This document shows, piece after piece, positions 11,013 through 22,587 of a stretch of DNA of 64,000 nt. This DNA is from Adineta vaga. Its lineage: Eukaryota > Rotifera. Within the stretch, counting starts at the first letter, position 1. Every line of letters begins with the position of its first letter. Made by a program: the position numbers and the translations under genes. The notes beneath the pieces are model-generated. The model was not told where the DNA came from, made no database searches, and was given only the letters and a program-made list of their open reading frames with translations. The DNA is taken from NCBI GenBank assembly GCA_021613535.1, contig CP075496.1, forward strand, positions 11,594,001 to 11,658,000, read 5' to 3'.

Positions 11013-12352
11013 TAAAAGATGGAGATGAGCAAAAATTTTATCATAGGTGATCAATATGTAAAGAAAAAAAGAAGGACTTTTTTATTCTTTCTTTTTTTTC
11101 AAAAAAAGAAATTAAACAACCTATACTAAATCCTCCTAGAGCTGTATTCTCTCCCTCTTTTTCTCTCTCTACATTTACATATACTAGAAACAAATAGCAC
11201 TCAACGCTTATTATTGTTCGAAAAAAATACATTACTATGTATCTTTTTACTTTCTGCTTCGCTCTCTTCCTCTCACTCTCTCTCTCTCTTTTTTCGCCTA
11301 TCTGAAGGAGACATATCTAAACGCATTCACGTCATGGTTGACGGCATCTTTTTCCTTCGTGGTAATCGGGAGAATAGTACAAGTGCACAAGAAAAGAAAG
11401 GAACCGATGTTTCTCGTCAATATGCGTGACTTCGAATGTAGGAGACACTCTGCTACCTATATTCATGGCAAAAAAATCGGAGAAAAGGAAGAGAGAGAGG
11501 GAGAGAGAGAGAAAGAGGGAGAAAATCAAACTATGCATATCAGTCTGCGTCGATAATGATGAGTATGCAATTGTATATGTGTATGACGAAAAAAAAATGC
11601 AAAAAAAAGTATATTTGGTCATGCGTAACGTAAAAAAGCATGTGAAAGTAGGAGAAATACATGTTTCTACCGATGAATGCCTGCGTAAGCAAACGAAAAT
11701 CGACCTTGACAAGAAAAAATTGAGTTGTGATGATCATCATCATCATCAATGTTGAGACAAACGAAATGTAAAGGCTCGTATATGTATACATACATATACA
11801 TATATCTATAAATGAACATTTAAACAGATATAAAATGATCATGTCTCGAATAAATGATCTAATTGAGTGACTTTGATCGATCAATCAAATGCAAAGAAAA
11901 AAAGGAAGAGAAATGTTTCTTGAACACATATGTATTGTTCTTTCTTTTTATAAATCATAGACACAAGAGAAAAAAGTTTGAAAAAATTGACAAAAAATTT
12001 GTAAACAGGTAGCTGTGTATTTTTTTAATAGCAGCAAGTCAACAGTTGATTTTTTTAATTCGATAAAATAAAAAACATAATGACGACGATGACGATGACT
12101 GATGATATTTGGCGATATTAAATTACACGTTGATACCTGTTCAAAATGAAAAGCGTTTTTTGGCGCGCAAGTTATAGAAAAAATCCGAAAAAAATCTTGT
12201 CATCAAAAGATAAGACGAAAATATAGTTGTGTTGCAAAAAGAATAGATGAAGAAGTAATAAAAGAAAGTGTTTTTCTCAAAAAGATTTGCATATGTTTGT
12301 AAATTTGCAAAATGTAGAGATAGGTGTTGGAATAGTTGTATGTGTTCACCAG
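11013..12352. other. Spacer between tandem paralogues with CT/GA tracts
   Basis: About 1.3 kb. Purine/pyrimidine dinucleotide tracts at about 11270-11295 and 11480-11522 create overlapping open frames on both strands (Ser/Leu/Phe-rich on one, Arg/Glu/Lys-rich on the other) that are not genes. The right part, near 12290-12350, is the 3' flank of paralogue B. Confidence 0.6.
11480..11522. repeat. (GA)n simple repeat
   Basis: A purine-rich run dominated by GAGA units; it explains the Arg-Glu-rich open frame crossing it. Confidence 0.8.
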
Positions 12353-12826
12353 TTAATTACTAATGGCAACACCTCGTCGATGTTTTGTCAATACATAGAT
12401 GGAACAGAGAAGAGCGCTGAAGAGAACCAAGATATTCAATTCCATCGTCGTTCCAGCACCTGTTGCATTTTTACGAATTTGACTTTGAATTTTGTCTATC
12501 ATAAATAAAGAAATCAACCTTAAGTTTTGTTCATAAAGAATTTCATTACATACTCATATAGGCAGCAGCAGCAATCATTGTAGCAAAAAGACCGAGAAGA
12601 GCTAATGATGCTAGACAGCCAAGACAAAGTAATGGACATGCTATGCCTTTAAGGATTCCACTAGCACCGCCTCCAGAAGCTGCAGCTACTGGTGCTCGAG
12701 GAATAAATGTAGGTCTTCGTCTAAATTAAAAGAAAATTCAATTATGCAAAAGTACTTCCATTTGTATAAAGAAACTTACACCGCATAACGGTTAACGGAA
12801 GCATAGGGACGTGGTCGGATGGACAT
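12353..12826 (-). CDS. Small Gly/Ala-rich membrane protein, tandem paralogue B
   Basis: Three exons read from the ATG at 12826 (MSIRPRPYASVNRYAV) to the TAA at 12353, about 120 residues. Exon 2 encodes a Gly/Ser/Ala stretch followed by a hydrophobic segment with Cys residues (CPLLCLGCLASLALLGLFAT). Exon 3 encodes GAGTTMELN and a second hydrophobic segment ending in TKHRRGVAISN. The matching hydrophobic/Cys pattern, the shared GAG element before the second segment and identical intron phases tie it to paralogue A, about 1.4 kb downstream on the same strand. Probably a two-pass membrane protein. Function unknown. Confidence 0.65.
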
Positions 12827-14235
12827 GGTTCTGTTTTGTATAAAGAAAGTCCAAGTGACACCGACTTAAACTAAAAGAAAGAAGAAGAGAAAACGAAAAC
12901 AAATATTCTGACAATTCTCTATTGTAATCTTTCAAATAAACACTTATTGCCTGTTGGCACTGTGTACAGTATCTTTTTCGTAAGCACGGTCGAACATGCA
13001 TTCAGTCTCTCTCTCTCGCGCTCTCTCTCTCTTCCTCTGCTTCTCCTTTCTCTCCTTTCATTTTTGTTGTTTTTTCTTGATTAGAAAGCGAAAAAAAAGA
13101 AAACAACTTATAACTACATGTCTTTAATTTGAAAAAAGAGAAAAAATCAAGTATATGTTCTATCAATTGGACTGACACAGTGTATGAGACTGTGAAAAAG
13201 AGAAATAGAAATACAGAGAGAAGAGAGGAGGAGAGAGAGAGAGAAAATTGAGGAAGAGACACAGAGAGTAAAGACCTCCAAAAACATGACAAAAAGAATG
13301 ACGCTGATGCTACATATAAACATACACGTAAAACGAATCTCGAAGGTAATTCATAAATATAAAATGCATGTAAAGAAATGCGAATTCGCTCAAGCATGCC
13401 GAAATAGTGATGATAGTGACGGTGGCAAAGGTAGATATTTATGAAAAAAAAATCGAAATATAGGTAGAAGAAACAGACGAGAGAAAGAAGCATGTAACGA
13501 TCGTTTTCTTTGCATGACTTATATGTAGTGGAAAAATGAAAAAGTAATAGAAAAAAATATAGACAAAATGAAATGGACGATATGTGTGAATACATGACGT
13601 TGACAAGATGATGCGTAGGTAGATGAAATTTATGAATACAAGGAAAGATGAAAAAAAAACGTAGAAAAACATGATATGGTTATGATGATGTCATTAAGAT
13701 ATGAACTGGTCATGATCAATAATGTTGAAATATGACTAAACATAAACAATGTATATAATTATTAACAGCAATATGTCTAGATTGGTAAACAAAAATATCA
13801 AATATAATTTCTTTGAAAAATAAGTTCGTAATTATACGTAAATGAAAAAATATTTTGCTTTGTTCAACAAAGAATATACAGTATATTTGAATAAATCATG
13901 TAGTTCATTTCTTATGATCACATTGAGAAACGATCGTTTATAATTTTTCAAAAAAGAAATAAAATTCTTACTCTATAATTTCATTGATATTAGTCAATAG
14001 GTTTTGTATCAAAATATTCAACTTATTTTATTCACGAAACATAATAGAACTGACAACAGTATAAGTTACATAGCAATACTGGTATGGTTAATTATAGTCT
14101 CTTATTGATAAGACATTATGGTTATACAAGACAACGTTTATTTATTTTTCAGAGATAAAATAAACGATAAATATAGATACTAGAAAGAAATACTTTAAAT
14201 ATTGTTCATACAGATCTTTGACGTTGATTTTGCCA
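12827..14235. other. Gene-free region with CT/GA tracts
   Basis: About 1.4 kb upstream of paralogue B, so it should hold its promoter. A (CT)n tract at about 13003-13040 and a (GA)n tract at about 13228-13250 produce a long Ser/Phe-rich minus-strand frame (13002-13595) that I reject as a gene. Nothing else was recognised. Confidence 0.6.
13003..13040. repeat. (CT)n simple repeat
   Basis: Imperfect CT dinucleotide run interrupted by a few other bases. Confidence 0.8.
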
Positions 14236-16185
14236 TTATTCTTCTTTGTATTCAATACGTTTTTCTTTTGGCCATTCTAATGTATATTCCAATGGCAAAC
14301 GGCAATCACCTTTTGATTTTAGAATACATTTCCATTCTAAATTATTATTATCGTTCATGGTTACTGTATAATTAGCATTCACTTGTTTTGTTCGTAAATC
14401 AGGTACAATTAATTTGACTTTAATCTTTTCATCGGATGATAATGGTACTTGATCATAAACATAAACTGTTACATCAGTTAATTTTGTATTGACAAGACGT
14501 GTTTCGCGACGAACTGTTTCGTGATGAGTTTTTGAAATTAAACCTTGAGTTTCAGTATTGCTTTTGACCGGTTTGTATTCTACTTTCACACTAGCATCAG
14601 TACCTAATGGTAAATCGAATGTATCACCCAAGCAAACATTATCAATGGTACTATTTGTAACAAAATTGTTATCCATGAAAACTGCAACTGGTCCAGCAAG
14701 AAGTTGTTTGTCTGATGTATTAGTGGTTGTTGCTTTAAGATAAGCATGAAGTGATAATTTTGGTGTAACTGCATAAACAAAGATTGAACTAAGATCGAGA
14801 ACACCTATCGTCACTTTATGTGGTTTACCCTAGAAAGAAAATAGTTTTTGCAATGAGCGAGATTTTAAAATATTCAAAAAAAAACTTACGTCAGCTTCGA
14901 TAGTTGATCGTCGAGGTATAGCAAAGCTAGAGCTTGACATACTAGCTTCGGTTGTTGTTGATAAAACGTTAACTGTGTTTGGATTTTCACTTTCTTCGGA
15001 GGTTTTTTTTAAATTGAGATCCGATCGACCGCGAAAGCTGACAAATGCTTTCGATTTTTTCGATGCTGCTCTTGGCGCCTCATCGAGTCCAGCGTAACAT
15101 AAGTTTGATGCCTGTTCAAGTCCACTTTCTGCTAAACAATCATAATCATTCCGGTAATTATATCGGGGTCGATAATAGTCAATTTTCAATGTATTTAATT
15201 TCGGTGGTGTTCCTCCAAGTGATGGAGTTGCTGTTGACAATGATAATTGTGTATCGACCCAATTCTCTTGACTTTTATTTACCTAATTTAGAGAATAGAT
15301 TATTTTATTTTATCCGAGAAATTTGTTTTTTTTTTCGTTGATACTTACGATAATACCATAATAAGTTAATTGTGTTCGTTGGATGGTAACATCATTACTA
15401 CTTACACGAACATCATAACTTGCATTCCATGAACAATTACTTATCAAATAGGATATTTCCAAATCAACATCAGCATTGCTACTACCTATATGTACTGTTA
15501 TGGTCACTTCACGACGTTCTTTTCGGCGACTGGCTTGACCTGCAGCACCATGTTCATTCATTTTCGCTTGTAATCCATCTCGTCTTTCAGTTAATTTTTT
15601 CACTTCCTTTTCTTCATCGGTCGTTTGACATCTAATTTAGATAATGTTTTACGATAAAAATCCATAAATTGACCCATCGCTTCTAAATCATTTGCTTTCA
15701 TTTCTCCATCTTGATTCATCAATTTTGATGCTCGTCCATCAAGCCATGTACGTTGTTTATTAAGACGTGCTATTTCTCGTTGATGAACAGCAATAGTTGC
15801 TTCAACTTGATGAAATTCATTTTGTAATTGTTCCAATAATGTCAGATCCGTTTCTGGTGTTGCACTTTCATAGCATGTTTGATAGGATACTTCGAGAATA
15901 GTACATGCTTTACCCGTTCCTCCACTAACATGCAGAGATGTTTGATCAACAAATGGAGAAAAACCTTCAAATACTAAATCGTAAGTACCTTCAACATCAA
16001 AATGATGTTTTAAGAGACGTGTAACTTCAGCACGATCATTATAAACCGTAACATATTGTATTGGACATTGTTGATTGATGTTAAATCGAACGATTGATGT
16101 TTTTACGGTTAGTGTTGATGATGTAGTTCTTTCCACAGGAATTGTTGGTCGCTTCTGTTGTTGTGGTTAACGTTGTTTGTTCCAT
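14236..16185 (-). CDS. DUF4140/DUF4139 protein (F37C4.5-like), with apparent frameshifts
   Basis: The N-terminal part (frame from 16136) has the DUF4140 look: IQYVTVYNDRAEVTRLLKHH, then a coiled coil with LNKQRTWLDGRASKL. The rest is DUF4139: WNASYDVRV, TQLTYYGIIV, then NWVDTQLSLSTATPSLGG and the C-terminal beta domains ending YTLEWPKEKR. Introns at 15348-15283 and 14889-14830 are clean. Two defects are visible. At about 15634 the frame shifts by one base between LSKLD and the following CQTTDEEKEVKKLTERR with no usable intron. At the 5' end the ATG at 16185 is one frame away from the coding frame, which otherwise has no ATG. The family is widespread but biochemically undefined. This is either a gene with sequencing indels, an unusual 5' exon arrangement, or a recent pseudogene; the excellent conservation elsewhere favours the first. 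Confidence 0.75.
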
Positions 16186-17225
16186 TCTTAGAATGAAGAA
16201 TAATCAAGTTAAAGTTTGCTCTATGCTTTATGAATAATATTGCTCTGGAGTTTTGCAATTCTCTTTTCTATTCGACATTCTTAACGTGAAATAATGTGTT
16301 GTCATGACTCATTTGAGCAACTTAGACATACGTGAAAGAAGAAAAATATGAATAAGACGAGATATTTTTCAACCTTGATGAATCATCAATGTCAAATATA
16401 TATATCGCTAATGTACAACATATTACTCATTCAAACAGATCTCTTAGCATAACCTCTAAAGTATCACGAACAAAATAATTGAAGTTAAAAAGGAAAATAC
16501 CTCTCAGATTTATGAAGAACGAGAAGAATCTATTTAAATCATTTCTATGTCATACTGGATTAGTTGATTGAAAATAACATCACTATTTATTCCTCCCAGA
16601 TTACTATTCTCGTATTTTTTTTCTGGATATAGATGATTACAACTAGTCAATACATACAAAATATTTTCTCATAATTACCAGATGGCGTTGTTAAACATAA
16701 CAAGTATATTTATATGGTTTAGTACCCACTCTTATTTGTATGTTGATCTAAGTCCTCACACACATTCTAAGCGATGAAATACCATTATAAAATATGCTGA
16801 CATTTTCACGTACACATACTTCTCTAATATACAATTATTCATTTTGATGAAAAAGGTTTATATGGAATGAATCATCACAAAAAATCGTTTTCTATTCTTG
16901 TCCATGGATAATCTAACACAAATTTTATTCGACGAAATTTTTTGATCTTTCATCTCCCTATCTATAGGAATTTCATGCAATATTCTTTCAGCTGTTTTAT
17001 TCTGTATTGATGATATGTCATTTATTTGATTATTCTTTCATGATCAAGATGATCACTAATTAATCATTTAATGAACATCTGCAATGAACATTGCCTAATG
17101 ATCAAACAAATTGTCTATTATCAATGCCGCTGATACGGTCATCGTTGTCTCTCTTTATGCATATATATATATTCAGAATCATTAGTCGATAGCTAACATT
17201 CATATTCATCTCGGTAAATCATTAA
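16186..17225. other. Divergent spacer, about 1 kb
   Basis: Lies between the 5' ends of the DUF4139 gene (-) and the unknown gene at 17226 (+), so it should carry both promoters. No exon was recognised. A short TA run lies at 17160-17172, about 55 bp before the plus-strand start. Confidence 0.55.
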
Positions 17226-17911
17226 ATGGCTTGTATTACACCAACTCGTCAATTAGAAACAAGTACTGATCGTCTTCTTAGACGAGTACATCTATGTACA
17301 GAACGTAGTTTTGAACGAACACCTGTTCGACATCGAACTTCCAAACGAAAAACGGTTCAATTATTATCATCAACACTTTCATCTGGTATTACATTGTTGA
17401 GTGTTGGTGATCGTACATTGATTGGTGATTATACTGTTAGTGAAAATTCATTATTATCACTTGATAGAACATTAACTGAAAATAATAATCAAAAGGTAAG
17501 TCAAGATAATATAGGATCGTTTTTTGATGAAACAGTTTTTGTCGATTTTAGAGCATACATAATGATACGACTAGTACCACACCTTGGGAAGTAATCGATA
17601 GTATTCACAGTGATCGATCGAACTTTAGTATTATAACAATGAATCAATCTAATGCATCACAAGTTACTGTTATCAGTAAACGATCCGCAAAAGGTAAAGT
17701 AACTTGAATAGTATGCGATAAAGATGTTTGAAAAAAATTTATTCTTATAGCACCAAGTCGACCTCAATCATTTTTGACACGTATTTTGAAACCGTCATTA
17801 TCAAAACCGTCAACAACAGGAGTGAAATTTATGAACCGTTGTGTACGTGATATTGATCGTTTGAATGATACATTTGGCCAAGAATGGATAACTCTACCAA
17901 ATTTTGTATAG
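17226..17911 (+). CDS. Unrecognised basic protein, three exons
   Basis: Exons 17226-17495, 17552-17693 and 17751-17911 join in frame with 56- and 57-bp introns to give about 190 residues. It is rich in Ser, Thr and Arg, with no signal peptide, no membrane segment and no recognised domain. A short N-terminal basic part (RTPVRHRTSKRKTVQLL) and a C-terminal block (KFMNRCVRDIDRLNDTFGQEW) look the most constrained. A possible polyadenylation signal (AATAAA) follows within 60 bp of the stop. The gene is supported by clean splice sites and phase; function is unknown. Confidence 0.6.
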
Positions 17912-18487
17912 AATAGAATAGTTCGTCTGTTTTTGTCGAAATATATTTTATTTTAATTGTCTTTAATAAAAAATAACTATACTATATATATATGCGTTTT
18001 ACATTGCGTTCCAGAGAGAGATCTAATAAAGAACATCACGTAATGAAAATAAGAAAACCACAACCTATAGAAGACATGACTGAAAGAAACTTATAGCAAT
18101 GAATTCCGATAGTAATCTCTGATGATTTCGGTTAACAATATACTGACTGTTTTTTGGTATTTATTGAACAGATGATGTCATTACACCATCATCAAAATAT
18201 TGACATTAAATCTATTTTAAAGAGATTACGAGATATTCTTATCAAACCAGGTTAGAAATGATAACAATTCTTTTTTGAATTTGTAACCTGACATTTAATC
18301 CGATTTATAGTAAATAGATCTATATTCGAAAGCTTTTAATGACAAATTCGATAGACATAGTATGCTCATATCTGCGTTATAATAGTATCATCCATTTTTT
18401 GAAACAACTTATCTTTATTAATAAGCTTAATTTAAGGTTAAAAAGAAGTTCTAGTACACAGGTCTAGAGGTTAACAATATGGTATGT
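17912..18487. other. Convergent spacer, about 580 bp
   Basis: 3' flanks of the unknown gene (+) and of the ART-TPR gene (-). Nothing recognised besides a short TA run near 17980-17992. Confidence 0.6.
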
Positions 18488-20755
18488 TTAGTCGTTGCTA
18501 CGAAGTCGCTGGATCCATTGTTCAGTTTTTTGTCGATCAAGATGTTCTTGAGAAACAATTTGTTCGTAGATAGCTAGAGCATGTTCGTAATATTTTAATG
18601 CCATTTTGGATTGGCTCAGTTTCTTATAAGTAGCTCCGATATTTGCCAAGTTGTGTGCAATTTTAATATGGTTATGTGACAAAAATTGTTCCTTCATTTT
18701 AAGTGATCTTTCGAAATAATCTAAAGCACGATCATATTCATATTGATCGAAATAAACAAGACCAATTTTATGAAGACTATGAGCAATATCGAGATGCTCA
18801 GTGACGTAAGTTTTCTCCTGTATACGAAGTGCTCGTTGATGAAGATCAAACGCTTCCTTGATATTTCCCTGCATTCGAAGAATAGCACCGATGTGATTGA
18901 GGCTCCACGCAATAAAAGCATGATCACTAGGATAATACTTTTCTTGAATTTCGAGCGCTTGACGATGAAGATTCAGCGCTTCATCGTATTTTTCTTGTTT
19001 TTGAAAGACACGAGCAATGTTATTCAAATTCCAAGCAATATCTGCATGGTCAGGTGGTAGAAATTTCTCCTGCATGGTAAATGCTCGTTGATAATATTCG
19101 AGGGCTTCAGCATACTTTTCTTGAGCTCGACAGATAGAACCAATACAGTTGAGAGTCCAAGCAATGCCAAGATGACCATTGGGATAGAATTTTTCCTGTA
19201 TGGTGAGTGATCTTTGATAGTAATCTAGAGCTTCATTATGTTTACCCTGTCTATACAAAATGACGCCAATACTACGAAGGACAGTCGCTGAATCTTTGAG
19301 ACGTGATGGTTTAGCATTCACCATTCGATCATATACACTGTCATACCATTTTCTCGCATTAAACCAATCACATTTCCAAATAAAAGCTCGACCAATGTTG
19401 AATTCAATCCATGCGAGATCTTCTCCATTAGGGTCAGCTAATAATTTCTGAAAATATCTCAATGATTTGTCATACTGACCGCTACTGCACATCAATCTAC
19501 CAATTAAAATAACAACACTCTTCTCTTTCACTTCTTCTCGTTGTAAATCAAGGTATTGCTTGATGATTGATTGTGATTCATTTGACGCACTCATGTTTAT
19601 CAACCATAATGTTTCTTCTTGTTGAATGCTGTCAATGTGAAAGGTAGCACTAAGATTAAATAAAACTTCTTCTTCTTGAGGATATTCACTGAATTTTGCA
19701 ATGTCAGCAAAGATAACACTTTGATCTAGTTCCTGAATATTACATTGAATAGCAAAGAGTACTGCTACGACATCGACGCGCCTGGTAGGTTTTTTGGCAA
19801 ACGATGATGCTCTGGAACGGGAGCGGCTTGCCGACAAAAATCCATTTATAGAAATAAGTTTACCTTCGTTTTGCATGATCTTATCAAAATCTTCCATAGT
19901 TAGTTTTGCTCCACGGAAGACAGTTAGTATCTTTTCTTCAGAATGTAGCATATTTTGATGTTCGCGCTCGAGACTTTTCGAGAGATCGCTAACAAAAATG
20001 CGGAGTGTATGTAATTGATCGATATCTTCACTTCTTAAAGCTTTATTGACCAATTTGTAGACAAATGATTGCTTCGAATACCATTTAATTGCATGTTCAG
20101 GTTGATAATCTTGTTCAAACTCATCAATAAGCTTTTGTTCATTGGAATTACCACGATAATAGTGACGACATGTATCAATCATCTCCTGTTTGGCCTGTAA
20201 ATTTCCTGGTAAACGAACAATCAAATCTTTGAAAAGTTGATACCAAAGAAATTCACCCGATTGTTTCGATAAATCTTTGATTGCTCGTTGATGTTGATCG
20301 AAGAAACTAAATGTTTCCAATTGTTTATTGACTAGATTAATCTGTTCTAGAATCGAGATACATAACGACTTGCGATCAACAAAAATATCGATGACTTTAG
20401 AATATTTATTAAGAAGATCTTTGTATTTCGTTTTTTTAATACAAAAGATGAATATCGAATCTATTTGAGAAAGTTCATGTACACGTATCAATAATTCAGA
20501 TGCATGTGCACCAGAGGTAATTAAGAAAATTTTTTCCTCACTGATTGATTGAATATATGCGACACATTCACTAATTTCAGTATGAAATATAACATAATCA
20601 TTGATTCGACGAAGTTGTTCTTTTGTTCGTTCAGTGTCTTCACGTAGACCAAGCGCAGGATCGAACCAGATGAGAGTAATACTTTCTTTGTTCTCGGTAA
20701 TATGCTCGTCCATGATAGATTTCTGCCTTACGTATGTCGAATCTGAATAAATCAT
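18488..20755 (-). CDS. NAD:arginine ADP-ribosyltransferase domain fused to kinesin-light-chain-like TPRs
   Basis: A single uninterrupted reading frame of 755 residues. Residues about 25-150 form an N-terminal alpha/beta module (ITLIWFDPALG..., SEEKIFLITSGAHASELLIR) common in bdelloid ART proteins. Residues about 170-400 are an ART fold with the R-S-ExE signature: Arg in TVFRGAKL, the Ser motif in INGFLSASRSRSRASSF, and the catalytic turn YPQEEEVLF, giving E-x-E. ART enzymes transfer ADP-ribose from NAD+ to arginine; all three signature elements are present, so activity is plausible. Residues about 405-750 hold around seven TPRs; from about residue 490 they have a regular 42-residue period (EALDYYQRSLTIQEKF, repeated with variation), as in kinesin light chains, suggesting a protein-binding scaffold. 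No signal peptide, so probably cytosolic. Lack of introns among intron-rich neighbours is notable. Confidence 0.9.
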   Translation of the reverse strand: MIYSDSTYVRQKSIMDEHITENKESITLIWFDPALGLREDTERTKEQLRRINDYVIFHTEISECVAYIQSISEEKIFLITSGAHASELLIRVHELSQIDSIFIFCIKKTKYKDLLNKYSKVIDIFVDRKSLCISILEQINLVNKQLETFSFFDQHQRAIKDLSKQSGEFLWYQLFKDLIVRLPGNLQAKQEMIDTCRHYYRGNSNEQKLIDEFEQDYQPEHAIKWYSKQSFVYKLVNKALRSEDIDQLHTLRIFVSDLSKSLEREHQNMLHSEEKILTVFRGAKLTMEDFDKIMQNEGKLISINGFLSASRSRSRASSFAKKPTRRVDVVAVLFAIQCNIQELDQSVIFADIAKFSEYPQEEEVLFNLSATFHIDSIQQEETLWLINMSASNESQSIIKQYLDLQREEVKEKSVVILIGRLMCSSGQYDKSLRYFQKLLADPNGEDLAWIEFNIGRAFIWKCDWFNARKWYDSVYDRMVNAKPSRLKDSATVLRSIGVILYRQGKHNEALDYYQRSLTIQEKFYPNGHLGIAWTLNCIGSICRAQEKYAEALEYYQRAFTMQEKFLPPDHADIAWNLNNIARVFQKQEKYDEALNLHRQALEIQEKYYPSDHAFIAWSLNHIGAILRMQGNIKEAFDLHQRALRIQEKTYVTEHLDIAHSLHKIGLVYFDQYEYDRALDYFERSLKMKEQFLSHNHIKIAHNLANIGATYKKLSQSKMALKYYEHALAIYEQIVSQEHLDRQKTEQWIQRLRSND

Positions 20756-22587
20756 TTTTAGATTAAATGATTGAATTTACGCTTGTAGAGTAACCAATGA
20801 CTATAGGACGATAATTCACTTGTAAAAAGTTTTTTTTTCTTTCACTGTAATATGCAGAATACTTGAAAAAAATCCGTATTAATATAGAACTATAGCAGTC
20901 AAATTCTGCTTACTCTATTTATTTTTATTCTTCCTCGCCAAGATTTTTGCTGTTGTTTCGACGTTTTTTGCAACGGTAAGCGTTGACAGATAGAAGTAAA
21001 TAATGTGAAAAGTTAAGCTATTATTCTTTGCATTCTCCGAAACCATGATATCAATGAATAGTGAAGTGATATACGTATAAAAAGAACCATAAAAAAAAAC
21101 TTTTAATCTTCGAGGGATATCGAAAAAAACACTTAAAAAACTTGGAAGAAACAAATGAGAGAAAGCACAAATTATTTTGCATGATTGAAGAGAACCATTG
21201 AAATAAAATGTGTTGAATGAATGAATGAAATCTCAAGAATTTTCGAAGAATTTCAAGTCTTAGTTAATATCTGTATTACCGTTACTCACGACATAATATA
21301 TTTACGATAAAATTTTAACTACATGTAACATTTAATACTTCAAAACATTTGCTTTTACATATGCAAAAACTTTAATTGATTAATTTTGTTTTTAATATTA
21401 CTCTTCCAAAAATTATTACTTTCTTGCATTCTTTCCTTAGACGTACTATTGTTTTCGTTTTGTCTTTACCATTCTTTGTTAGTTACTTTCGTACTTTATA
21501 TACTCTTTTCGTTTATGTAGAATGATTTGTATTCATTGTCAACTAAAGCAACATTCATTTTCCAATATGTGACGATAACGTCATAGTTGCATACAGTGAT
21601 GATACAAATTTTGTAGTTATGCTTGATGGTGACGCAGTCGTTAAAAAATAGGCAATATGAGTCGTTGCATCGACATGTCTAGTAATGGATGATAATAATA
21701 ATAATAATCAACAAAATCAAGAAGGCCCTATGGACGAAAAGAGTGATGAACAAGAATCAACTGTGCGGTAATGAGTTGTTCCTTTGTATATTAGACTTGA
21801 ATTTGCATATTTTCATATATTTGACGTGATGCAATATGTATGAAAGATAAATTCATAACAGTTTATATTCGACAAGAAAATATTGCAAGAACTAACACAA
21901 AAGGTATAGAGAACTGTAAACATTTTTAGGTAAAAGAATATGAAGAACAAAAGAAAGAAATAACAATAACAATAAATGTTTACTAACTGATCGTAGTCGT
22001 TTAATTCCTCTTCTAGATTCGAGTCGTATCTATGAAAATTGTAGGAAACATCGGTAAAATGTAATGATCGATCTGTAATTTTCGTCTGGCGTTGATCAAA
22101 TAAACTATGAATGTCGCTTTGTTAAATTTGTACACTCGATATTGATATTTGGGGCAAGAAAAACATAATGCGTCAAGGTGAAACCATTGATTCATCAGTG
22201 ACGTAACTTTCTTGAAAAATAAACAAGAAAGTCGGTATTTTGAAAATACTTTCACACATTGACGCATTTAAACATACTCAATAAAGGTGAATGTGGATGA
22301 TTCTTGCAGTCATCATCAATATTCCCTTGTTTTTTCGTCCTCAACGTCCATAGCCCCTATTTTTTGTCCTCATCCTCAAGTTATTTAAATCATTCACTGA
22401 TTTTGTATATGACTAATTTTGTTGCAAGTGATCCGTGAAAGTGCGCACTGAAAACGAATCTATGATCGTCCAGTATAAATATATAGTTTTTATTTATTAC
22501 TTTCTCAAACGTATAATACATAACTTATCTGGATTGAAAACATTCTACAAATACACTAACAAATAATTCTCCCAAATTTTTGGTAAC
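20756..22587. other. Mostly gene-free region, 1.8 kb, with one weak exon candidate
   Basis: Lies between the divergent starts of the ART-TPR gene (-) and the secreted-protein gene (+), so it should hold both promoters. At 21685 (+) an ATG opens a short Asn/Gln-rich frame (MDDNNNNNNQQNQEGPMDEK) ending near 21769 at a possible donor. No convincing partner exon was found, so it is not called as a gene. A short minus frame at 22013-22267 has no support. Confidence 0.5.

Noticed and set aside
11041-11884. Several overlapping open frames on both strands
   Set aside because: They cross CT/GA dinucleotide tracts, overlap each other antisense, and their composition (Ser/Leu/Phe or Arg/Glu/Lys) is what the repeats encode; no splice-consistent chain.
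13002-13672. 197-residue minus-strand frame and an overlapping frame
   Set aside because: Rich in Phe, Ser and Leu from CT tracts, with no domain, start context or exon partners.
15615-15645. A 21-nt intron (GTAAAA to TTAG) to explain the frame change in the DUF4139 gene
   Set aside because: Too short for splicing here and a multiple of three, so it would not correct the frame.
21685-21769. Asn/Gln-rich plus-strand exon starting MDDNNNNNN
   Set aside because: A possible first exon, but the frame closes at a weak donor and no partner exon fits by phase.
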